DNA of 64,000 nt from positions 9,375,926-9,439,925 of the forward strand of contig CM055837.1 of assembly GCA_029582265.1 (NCBI GenBank), written 5' to 3'. Shown one piece after another: positions 24,501 to 36,500 of this stretch (the stretch's first letter is position 1; every line of letters starts with the position of its first letter). The position numbers and the translations under genes were made by a program. This DNA comes from Zoroaster sp. YZ-2022. Its lineage: Eukaryota > Echinodermata > Asteroidea > Forcipulatida > Zoroasteridae. The notes under the pieces are model-generated. The model was not told where the DNA came from and searched no databases. It was given only the letters and a program-made list of their open reading frames with translations.

Positions 24501-27500
24501 TACCATAATGGAGGTCGGAAGAGGTGTGGATCTGAAAAAAATCGATGTTAGTGTAAAGAACAGGTTCAGTTGGCCTTGGCTTGAATCAAAAGACACCGGG
24601 GGATATTTTCTTTCCATGCGCATGAATGATGAACGTTCGCTCTTCCTTTTTTCCGCCTCTGGAGAAAAGACCTACTGGCATCCCTGAAAGAAAGAAGTAT
24701 CCTGTATTGTGTCCAAACCTCTAGTTTCTTGTTTGTAGGGATGTGGAGAGTCTGTAAATCCTCCAAAATTAAACATCCAGGAGGTTTAAGGGGCTTTGTC
24801 CTCTAGACCAAAGGGAGAACCAGGTCCCGCTACCCATTTTTCAGGATTTTTTACTTTTGTCAAATCACTCTCCTGATAGATTAATGGCCCACCATTTCGC
24901 TGGGCTCAGCTATAAAAGCGGTAGTCACAATATTCTGCATCGGGTGTTTGTTTTCTAAAGCAGTCCAGTGCTTCTTGAACCTATGCTGTGCACTCTATTT
25001 CGTTGTGTGCCAGGAAGAAGGACATAATGAAAGTGTGACCAGCAAAAGGTTGTAAGCAATTAATGTGCAAAATTGTGTTTCAAGAAAAGTGAGTGTGAAA
25101 GTTTGGTCGTTTTCCTGCCCTTTATAAAGTCATTGTAGGAAAGGTAAATTCCGCATAGGAATGGAAAAACATGTCTTAGGAGTAATTCTAGCAACAAATA
25201 TATTACAGTTATGCCCTAGTTTTTTTTTCAAAGGAGCCATTTTATTGCTTACGACCTTCTGCTGGGACAAAAAGTTGTACTTTGTGTGCCCGGAAGAAGG
25301 TCGTAGAGCCTTACGACCTTCTTCCGGGCACACAGCGATTTGTCAAAAACACCAGCGTTACTGCACATTTAAGAATGTGTGTGACACATGCATTACAACA
25401 TGGTACCGCCACAGATATGGCAAGAAAACAGTGGTCAATGGATTAGAGAAAACTCTGCTTGAAAAAAAATAATAATATCCATTTTATTTCCCCGTAATCT
25501 GTCAATATTTAAAAAAAACAAAAAACATCATGATATAAGGGCAAGTAAAAAAAAATACCAGTTGATCGTCCCCGCCCGCATCCTTTTTTGAGGCCGCATC
25601 CCTTTTTTTATTTTTTTTTATTTTTTATTTTTTATTTTTTATACTTGTCCACAAAAAGAGTAAATTTTTCATGTATTTTTACTTGGGTTTAACAAAATAC
25701 ATCAAACATTGTTTAACATGAATATTTTTACTCAACTACTTGTTCGATAGCTATAAAAAAAAGTTGGCGGTGATTTCAAACTGAAAAATTGGTGGCCATT
25801 TTGAATTTAAATGCTTGGCGGCCATCTTGGAAAAAAAAATAAAATAAAAAATAAAAAGGCCCTCATCCTCCTCTTTTTCAAAAAACCAGGACGATCAACG
25901 TATTTTTTTTTACTTGGCCTAATCATTTTATTTTTAAAGGGAATACGAAACAATGGTATTCTACTTTGGACTTTGTTTTCTATTTGGACATGAAGTACTT
26001 CATGTGAATTAAAACAACGACCTGTAAAAGTTTCATCTTAAAAATGTTGATTTGTTAACAATCAAAAAGTGAAAACAACTTTGATAAACCTTTATATTAC
26101 TTCAAACTTCAAATTTTGATCTGTCGTTGTGTTCCTGCTGTGACATTTATTTGTTTTCTCGATGTTGCTGTATCACTAGGCAAGGCAGCGTCAGTAGCCG
26201 AGATGTGCATCACACCCAAGGAGTTCCTGGCCCGCCTCGGCGACTCCGGCCAGTACTGCCCCGTCAGTCTGGCCAAGGAAGGCGAGCTCGTCAACTGCTC
26301 CGTCAACCTCACCATGGAGTATGCTGCCGAATTCAGGGGACGCTACTACAAGATGGAGAACCGGAAGAAACTGGAGGAATTCCTGGCCGGCCCGGAGCAG
26401 TTTGTCCCTCCGCTGGCCCCGAGGGCGCTGCCGTCCCCGGAGCTCCGCCCGAGGAGGAGGTCACCCATGGAGGTTAAGACCATGTTCCCTATGCAATTGG
26501 AGCTGCAGGGGTACTGCCCTGTGACATACCTGGATGGCAAACTAAGGTACCAGAGGTCTATTACCAACAGGAAATGTGCCAGGCGTGTAATAAACTAGTC
26601 CACCACATTATACTCCATTCATAAATGCCAGCTGTTCGCCAGCTGTGCGACGCACAATGCGGATTTCAACCAATCAGAGTGACGAAGATTGGCATCTCGC
26701 GCTTGACTCATGTACTCTGTTTGGCTTTATTCAACAAAAAGTACATTTTTTTTACCTTTTGAAAAAGGCGGGCATTTATGAATAGGAATAACAGTTTGAC
26801 GTTTGGTCTTTACCGCCCGTGACCATGCCCAAAACCAGTCGTTAACCTATGGTAAAGACCGCACGACAAAGTGTTAGTAAAAATGAGTTTGTGCAATTCA
26901 AGGTGTCGTGGCCGAGCGGTCTAGCTTATCGGACTCAAGTTCTGGTGTTAGCAGCAGAATGTGGGTTCGAATCCCGGCCGTGACACTTGTGTCCTTGAGC
27001 AAGACACTTAACCATAATTGCTTCTCTCCACCCAGGGGTTAAATGGGTACCTGTGAGGGCAGAGTTGGTTGATTAGCCCTATATGCGCTGTAATGGCAGC
27101 AATTGAGCTGTATACTCCCCAGGGAGCTGAGATGGTTTCAGGAATGATTTATGAGCCTTATGAGCAGGGGTAATAATATAATGCGCCTTGAGCACCACTC
27201 AGTTGGTGAATATGTGCGCTATATAAGTCCACACATTATTATTATTATTATTATTATTATGACACACAAGGTCGCAAAAAAAGGTCTCAGACGGTGAAAG
27301 GTCGAAAAAAAGGAAACGGTGCATTTTGGGTGATCAGTTGGCATGCCCGAGAACTGTAATCTGCGTTTTGCTGACTATGTGTACTGCGCTATAAATGTTT
27401 AATATAGTGTTGTGTTGTGTTGTGTTGTGTTGTGTTGTGTTGTGTTGTGTTGTGTTGTGTTGTGTTGTGTAACTCTAGTTTTAGTTTATAATTCTGCTGT

Positions 27501-30500
27501 AGAATAGCTGTGTCTACTTTTAATTTACAACTCTGCTGTAGAAAAGTATACAAATAATGAATGTTTATGAGTGCAATGGTGAGAACATTCCAATCTTTCA
27601 ACGAATGAAAATATTCTCTCCATTGCACGAATGCAAAACATTCATTATTTGTTTTATATAACATCCAAGTCGATCTTTGTCATTTTGATTGGAGGATCAA
27701 ACTATAAGATTAAACAAAATACACAAGATTGTATTCTGGCACCCACTACTTTATTTTTCGGCTTATGACGCACGGTTTGCTTGAATGGTTGTGTCTTGTC
27801 AAAAGAGGGCGTTTTGTACTGGTGTGTGTATAATGCATGATGTGGTCTAGCGTGCAATAGATCAAATGGGATGGAACAAAAATGCACGGTGAATGGCACC
27901 AAAATGCACTGTTTATGACGTAGGCCATGTAATGGTTTGATTAATGAATGCCGCGTGACCTACAATCCTCCAATCAAATGACAGAGATCTACTTGGGTGT
28001 TATATAATTGCGTCTAGTTTTACAACTCTGCTGTAGAATAGTTGCTGTCTAGTTTTAATTTACAGCACGATTAGTTCTAGAACAAACTTGCGGCATCAAG
28101 CAAAAGAGAAAACAGGATTTCATGTTTTGTCCACCTTTTTTTACCCAGGTACGAAGCCATCATACCAGGCAACACAGACCTTCTGGTAGAGTACAGACAG
28201 AACCTCTACTGCTTCGTCGACGAGGAGAAACTCCAGAAATTCCTGCGCCAACCGGAGCGATACTACAACCTGAAGCTCCCCCACAAGCTCCCACCGAAGA
28301 AGGACCCCGTCCTCGTCACCTCCCTGCCGATGCTGGGCTACATGGAGCAGACGCTCTCCGTTGCCATCACCAAGGCGCTGACGTCGGTCGGCTGCTTCAA
28401 GCCCAAGTTTCCGTTCTTGTCAGCGTCGCGGTCTGCCTTGGTATACGTGGCATTTCATCTGAAATGTAAGTAGACTATCCTTTAGCCCTAACCCTCTAGG
28501 CATTTTTGGCTAGGAACTATCCCAAATCCTCCAAAATCCATCAACATGCAGTAAAAAAGTACCCCCAATTGTTGGACTTTGATGGAATTGGTACAGTAGC
28601 AAATACAAAGCATCCATGGCTTGGCTATACACAGTCCTGAATCCAACAAAAGCAGCCGGTGGAGTTGGATGGATTTTGTACATATGGCTATGTACTGAAT
28701 CCATCAAAATCAGGCAAACCAGGAGAAGGATTTTGGAGGATTTGAGATAGTTAGGGTTAATAGCTGGTATACACCTTAGGTAAAATGGCTGAAATATTCA
28801 TAAATATTTTTTTTTTGCCTTTGATAAAGATCCTGCTAGGTTCGAAATATAGGGTTGCAAACTATTAATATAAAACAATATATGTAAAAAAACCAGCTTA
28901 TCCCTCCTACTACTACAAGGGTCAAAATCAGTCAAAATGTTGATATACTTGCCAAGGTATATCTAGTGCACTTAAAAGTCAAACACTGTCAAACCTTATG
29001 TGTAGTAAGTACATTAACCCTCCTACTACTACAAGGGTCAAAATCAGTCAAAATGTTGATATACTTGCCAAGGTATATCTAGTGCACTTAAAAGTCAAAC
29101 ACTGTCAAACCTTATGTGTAGTAAGTACATTTACAGGTCAAAATGAGTCGACCGTTTTTGACTGGTAAAAGTATTGTCTGGTATTGTTTCAGGGTGGTCA
29201 AAATGACAGTAAAAAAAACAGTCAAAAATGCTCCTGTGTGCACATTTGGGTCAACAGTCAAAACAGGCAGTTGACTGATTTTGACCACTATTCGCCCCGT
29301 CCATGGCCATCATATCGTATTGTAAGCATTGGGCGCCATTTTGTATGGACGGCCATTAGTGAGCAAACATTTCAAACATGATTAGCAAGAGATTCTGCCC
29401 AAAATTAAACATTTTTACGCTGGAGGTATTTAAGAGGAATATATCTTGGTCAAGTGTTGATTTTATCAGTGTTTTTTTTACTGATTAAAGTATTCAAAAC
29501 AAGCGTTAAAGTTTTTCTGTTTTATTTTGCACTAGCGGCCGCCCATAGTTTGGCAACCGCAACTATGGCTGTGACATAGGAAAGTTAGCATATCACTGGC
29601 ACCCGTCCGGTTCGGGTGCGCTATTGGCTGCATTCTAGTAGTAAAGATTACCAGGGGAGAGTTTTTCACTTTTGAAAATTCCTAACAAAATGGCCGCTGA
29701 GATCTCCCGTTTTCAGGTAGAAAGAGGTTTAAAAAAAACATAGGAAAAGGTATGGTATTTGGAAGGTAGTGGGGGAGAGGATGGAATTCAGCAGTGAGAA
29801 TGTCCGGTTTGCATATAAAAATGACTTTAATTAATCATTCACGTGACGCCGTGCCGCCGCGACCGTACTGTTGTGATATGTTTGTGCAGTAAAGAGGCGG
29901 TAAATGGTACTGCGTATATTCCGCAGCTCACAGCTGAAGTGCATTTCGCCGCTAGAGGGCTACGATATGCACGAGCCAGTAATTTCCAGTCAGTGTGTTC
30001 ATCTTAAACTAGAACATTGATTCCATGCCCTTTCGAAAGTCTACTCTGATCGTGACGATACCGCCCCTTTAATGTCAAACTGTGATCATTTTACATATAT
30101 GTTCATTCAAGATTACCAAGAGTGTAGATACCTGCTATGTGCATTAGCTATTTATTGATAGGACAAAGTGCATCTGGTATTAAAATCACGGTCTTCGCAG
30201 CTTTGAATTTCAAATTAATTTATTTTTGATATATCTGGTGGCCAAAATGCTAAATTATATGCATGTTACAATTTAAAAGACTTAAGAAAATTATTAAGAA
30301 TACAAATATTATATCAAATTGTACAAACATTTCATAAAACACTAAAACCACTCTTTTGCCCTAGAGTGTAGGGCAAAATTAAAATTGTTTATCAACCGAT
30401 GCAAGAAATTCACCAATCTATATATATCGTGGAACCCGCTGCTATATGGGATTCTAGCCGGCCAATCGTCATCGGGCAAGCTCGGGGGTCAAGAGGTATA

Positions 30501-33500
30501 AGACGTCTGCACTAGTAAGCAGGAGGTCGTGGGTTCGAATCCCGCCCGAGTCGCCTGTAGTTTTTTCACAGACACTCAAACAGCACTGAGTATACAGTGC
30601 TATACACATGTCAGTGTAGGGCAAAATTAAATTTAGTTGTTTAAAATATCAATAAAATTAGCTGTTGAGAGCAAAAGCAGGTGTGTGCTCCCCTGCTTTT
30701 TTGGGCAACCATGGATCCACCCCTGCTAAGCTGTACACTGAGTCACTGATAGTAAAATATTACAGGCCTGGAATTTATTTATTTATTTATTTATTTATTT
30801 CAAAAATATTTAACCTGGGTAGGCCATTTACCTTCCCTAGGCGCCCAGGAGATATAAGGTAATACAATACTATAGTATGAGAACATGTTTAGCTTATGTG
30901 TCCTCAGACGTCATGCATGACGAATTTTGAGGTCAACCAAATTTGCCACATTGTGTTCGTGTTACACTCCATACTCATAATATTCTTCATTAAACAAATT
31001 ATATTAATTATAAAATGAAAATAATAAATATTTTTAGGGGTGACGTTTCTTTTGCTGTTATGTATATATATAAAAAATAAGAGAAAAAAAAAGAACTTAA
31101 TATAGATACTACAGATAACTAAATGCTTAATGTACATACAGATGTCTTTATACATTTAAAACATAATCTTTTAATGAACGTTTAAAGCTTAATATATTAC
31201 CAGCCCCTTTTATTACATTAGGTAATTCGTTATAATACGAAGGTCCTACATATTGAAAAGACTGTCTAAAAAGTTCCACTCTAGGTTTTGGAACATATAA
31301 CATATTAGCTTGAACATTACGGGTATTATAAAAATTAAAATCAGAAGCCGTCAAAAACAATCAGACATATAATTAGGGACTGTACCATTTAAACACCTAT
31401 ACATTAAAATACCATTAAAATAATCTCGTCTCTGAGTAACTGTAGGAATATTTAACATTTTAAGAAGGTCATATGGACTAATATTCCAATCGTAGTTATT
31501 TGTCAGAGGCCATGGCCTCCATTCCCCTGGTCTTGGCCTTGGCGCCCCTTAAACATATTCCCACAGACACTCTAGTCCCAAACAAAACGGAAATAAATTG
31601 GAGATTTGAAGGGTGATTTAAATAGCATTATTATGCAGATTGCATCCACTGACTCATTATTTATGCATCAGCCATGGTAATTATAATGTTATCGTGCCCC
31701 ATTATCTAGGCCAGGGCGCAATCATGGGTATTTTTCTTTTCAGTCATTGAATTCATTTAAAACTAGGACACCGATTCCATGCCTTGTAGAAAGTCTGCTC
31801 CGTGATTGTGATGATGTTGTCCCTTATATAACCCTAACCTTCCCAAATCCTCCAAAATCCTCTTTGCTAAAGTGAAGAATTTTGAAGGATTGAGGTTACA
31901 TGCTACATGCTCTTTGCTAAAGTGAAGGATTTTGGAGGATTGAGGTTATTAGGCATACTTGCCTTTCCATGGTACATGTACATCCATGTTTGTTGTAGTG
32001 ATTGCAAGGTCAGTGCTTAGGGCAGTGGACACTGTTTATTGCTCCATGCATGCAGGGAGGGTCCCTGGCCATGTACATGTATCACAGATTAGAAACACAT
32101 GTGTGCATACATGTCATGTGCTTGCTTTACTACTGAAGTACTATTTTGGAGGATTCAGGTTATGTGTAAGCAAATAGGCCTATAGGGAGTTAGGAAGGAT
32201 TCAGGTTATGTGTAAGCAAATGGGCCTAGGGAGTTTGGAAGGATTCAGGTTATGTGTAAGCAAATGGGCCTAGGGAGTTAGGAAGGATTCAGGTTATGTG
32301 TAAGCAAATGGGCCTAGGGAGTTAGGAAGGATTCAGGTTATGTGAATGGGCCTAGGGAGTTAGGAAGGATTCAGGTTATGTGTAAGCAAATGGGCCTAGG
32401 GAGTTAGGAAGGATTCAGGTTATGTGTAAGCAAATGGGCCTAGGGAGTTAGGAAGGATTCAGGTTGTGTGTAAGCAAATGGGCCTATAGGGAGTTACGGT
32501 TAATTAAGCTAAATTGGGATTTGGAAAATCTGTACCATTATTTTAAAAAACCAAAATCAAAAACATATATTCTTTGAAAATTTATGCAGAATATTTGGCT
32601 CATCATCCCAGAACATATTCATCCCCCAAAAAGTTTATATAAAATCTTCAAAATATTTGAAGGGGTCGGTCGGTCGGGATTTTTTTTTTTTCTCTCCTTG
32701 ACTGTCATTTTAAGATTGAAATGCATTGGAACTGAAAACCACATACCATGTTTTTCATTTGTATACCTATCAGCAAGGAATTTTGCTTCAGAATAAAAGT
32801 ATCCCAAGCATTTTTGTTGTACTTTTCGCTGTGATTGACACAGCAAATTAATCCATATTGCGTGCAATGCTCAACATGCAACATATGAGTGGCCATTCGA
32901 TTTGAAAACGTGTAGATCGAGTCTGTCGTTGACACCGTACAGTGCGAGGAGCCAGTGCACAACGTGTGAGGTCATTTGATTTGAAAGCGTGTAGATTGAG
33001 TCGCGATCGTTGACACACGTACAGTGCGGGAGCCAGTGCACAGCGATGTGAGGGCCATTTGATTTGGCGTGTAGATTGAGTCGCAATCGTTGACATACAA
33101 AACAGTCTTGTGAAGCCAGTGGAAAACATGTGAGGGGCCATTCGATTGGAAGCGTGTAGATTTGAGTCCAATCGTTGGCACACAGTGTGCGAAGGCAGTG
33201 CACCATGTGAGGGCCGGGGCCATTCGATTTGAAAACATGTAGATTGAGTCTTGGGTACCGGTAAATTTACCGGTAAAAAAAGTGGAAAATTTCACAAATC
33301 AAACATATTATGTTTTATACAAAGAAAATTGGTAAGTTTCATTAATAAATAGGCCTATGAATGACCGGAAAAAAAAAAAAAAAAAAAAAAAAAACAGACC
33401 CGAGATTTCAGCACTTTTGGGTCGGTCGGTGGAGGGCAATCTTTTTTTTTTTTGGCCTAATAAAGAGCAGGTACTCCATCAACACAAAATTACAATATTT

Positions 33501-36500
33501 TTTCATCACCTTGACAAAACCATGTGTGTTAAACAGGTGTCTGCACTAGAAACCTTTCATCTGTTCAAAGAATCAATTTTCTGGCAAATAATCCAGGGTT
33601 CACCTAATCCATTCCCAGGCAAAGGTCAAAAGGTCAGTAGGTCAGTCTGGATAAGCAATTCATATGAAATCCTGGTATCAATTATTACCCAAGGGCTGAG
33701 TACTTGGTAAGTCATAAATCAAACCTTGTCTGGATAGATAGGCCACAAATAAAACTCTAATGTTTCTGGTTCCTGTTTGCTTCACTTTCAGTCCTTTCTT
33801 ATTGATGTTTTTTTGTCGGGGGAGGGTGGAATGAAATTTAAATACTTTTTCGAATTTGAATTATTTATCTAAAGCCCTCCTGTTCTCAAAACCCCTCATC
33901 TCTCATAGGGTTTTGAGGGATCAAACTATACAAGGGTTCTGAGCCCCCCAAATATGTGTACAAAAAAAGTCTCTGGTTTCTGGTCAGGTTGGCTTCAAAA
34001 TCGGTGTGGTGACGCGGTTTCTTTCTTTTTATTTTATTTTTTTTTTGGTAATCTTTTTTTTTTTTTGGCCAACAGGGAAATACGTGATACATGTATATGA
34101 CATAAAACACAATAAAGGGGGCCACTTTCCTACCGTCACGTTAGCAGTTTTTCTAATGATTGTAATTTTTTTTAAATATCTGAAACCACCCAAAAAGAAT
34201 TTCAACATTTGAATAGACATGCATGCTTATCCTAAAGATAATTTGAGTTGATTATTACTATTATTTTTTTAATTACCCTAAAATTTCCATCAACAAATGG
34301 ACGGAAAAGTGAGGTAACTTTTTATGGAAATTTGTGGGTAAAAAAAAAAATTTTTTTTTTAAATAATAAAATAAATGAACTCAAATTAGTTCTAGTATAA
34401 GCCTGCATGTCCATTCACATGTTGAAACACTTTTTGGTCGGTTTCAGGTACTTAAAAATAAATAACAACCATTGGAAAAACTGCTAACGTGACGGTAGGA
34501 AAGTGGCCCCCTTTATTGTGTTTTATGTCATAAGCGGGGACCAACTTTCCCCGTATACAAAGTATAGTGGCTAAGAGAGGCCTCACAAATCAGGCAAACG
34601 TTCATACCCCTATGTGAAAAAGTCGTTTAAAGCACAGCACGGCAGAATTCCAATCGATCCGGCAATTTTGGCTGCAATTGGACATCGTTTCATAGCAAAG
34701 AAAAAGCAAATTAAAAATGCTGATGCATGGGTCTGAGGTGATGTGCACGGAGACCAGAAACCGGAGGCTTTTTAGGCCTAATATGCTTGAGTCATTTGTA
34801 TCAATGTGTCAACATGACATTTGTTTACAAAAGAGCCCCATGGTCAAACCAGATCAACAAATATTTCTAGGGAAAAATTAATACCACCATCAGATTTACA
34901 TTAAGTAAGTTTTAAATTTAACTAATTGGTTATTTTTTATTCATCACTCCTGTATACATTTCCTTTAATGGGAAAGTACAACGTTGGTTGTGATGGTAAA
35001 ACTATATGGGTATACATTTTGAATCTATATTAAAGGGACAATATCGTCATGATCAACAGGGCATGGAATCCGATTGCTAGTGATATAGGTATAGGTAATA
35101 CCTATGATATATCATTGTGTGCCCAGAAGTAGGTCGTAAGGCTTTACGACCTTCATCCGATTGCTAGTGATATAGGTATTGGTAATACCTATGATATGTG
35201 ACCTACTCCACAAAAATGGGTATTATGGGACAAAATTAAAAAATTGAGTTACATACATAGCTGGATTGGTTACATTATAAGCTTTAATTTGGTGTAGGTT
35301 TGAACCCTGTGGCATTTTGCATTCTGGAGATATACTGATTTTTGCATATTCATATTGTACAAATTAACGGAAGTGCCTTCAGAGATACAGCCCTTTAAAC
35401 ACAGCAAGTGGAAAAAGAAATTAGCTAAGAAGAAACTCTCTTGAATGCCCATAGCAACAGTTATGTTCCTTTTGAGCTCCTTTAGGAATGCTTGTGCAAT
35501 ATAAATTTGAATTATCAAGCATCTTGAAGTATTTTTTTCAAATATTTTTGCTAATTTGCATAATGTGTAAAATTTAAACTTTTGTTTTTTCATCTTTACT
35601 CATCAATAATAATATTTCTGTAAATAAAATGATGAAAGTATTGATATAATAGAAGCCAATAAACCAACAACAAAAAAATCACGTGAATTTATTTTTCACC
35701 CTCTCCACATAGAACAGCCCTTTACGGGTAATAGCATAGCGTACCTCAATACCCTTTTTCGCAGAGCGGGTCACATATATCATTGTGTGCCCAGAAGTAG
35801 GTCTTAAGTACAACTTTTTGTCCCAGCAGAAGGTCGTAAGCAATAAAATGGCTCCTTTGAAAAAAAGAAAGAAAGTAGGGCATAACTGTTAAGTGTTATA
35901 TATTTGTTGCTAGAATTACTCCCAAGACATGTTTTTCCATTCCCATGCGGAATTTAACTTTCTTATAATGACTTTATAAATGGCAGAAAACGACCAAACT
36001 TTCACACTCAGTTTTCTTGAAACACAATTTTGCACATTAATTGCTTACGACCTTTTGCCGGTCACACTTTCGTTAGGTCCTTCTTCCGGGCAAACGACGA
36101 TATGTATAATACTACCATTGCTGCTACATAAATGAGCCAGTAATTTTTAGTCACTATGTTCATCTTAATCTAGGACACCGATTAAATAACTTCATGCCCT
36201 ATTGAACGTCTGCTCTGATCGTGACGATATTGTTACTTGAAATAATCATACTGTGAAAGTTTCATCTCGGTGCAGTGTCTAAGTTAGTATGAAAGAGAAT
36301 TTGCAATTTTAACCCCCAAAAAAGGATAAAAAAATCTGACCACTTTTATGAAAATGTGCATATTTTTAGTGTTTTCTCTGAAAAAAAGTACTTCAGACAG
36401 AAACATCTTTGAGAATGATTAATTGGTACATTTACCAACTTCACATCAAACTTTTGGAGAATAATTTGTTCATTTTGTCATCAATTTGTCATTACCAAAG

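Larger units (their letters stand above)
35034..36238. mobile_element. AGGGACAATATCG-family MITE split by insertions
   Basis: Left end 35034-35076 follows TTAA (35030-35033); right half is 36110-36238. Between them lie the 588-bp element (35194-35778), a GCCCGGAAGAAGG repeat (35795-36105) and a duplicated GCTAGTGATATAGGTAT motif (35069, 35163). Confidence 0.65.

Noticed and set aside
26547..26598. Extension of exon E14 to the TAG at 26596
   Set aside because: Splicing at 26546 joins module 4 to E15 in phase with perfect YHS-like spacing; read-through would cut the protein within the module.
26902..26990. Functional tRNA-Leu gene
   Set aside because: The head is attached to a SINE body and (ATT)n tail, and near-identical copies occur elsewhere with the same body.
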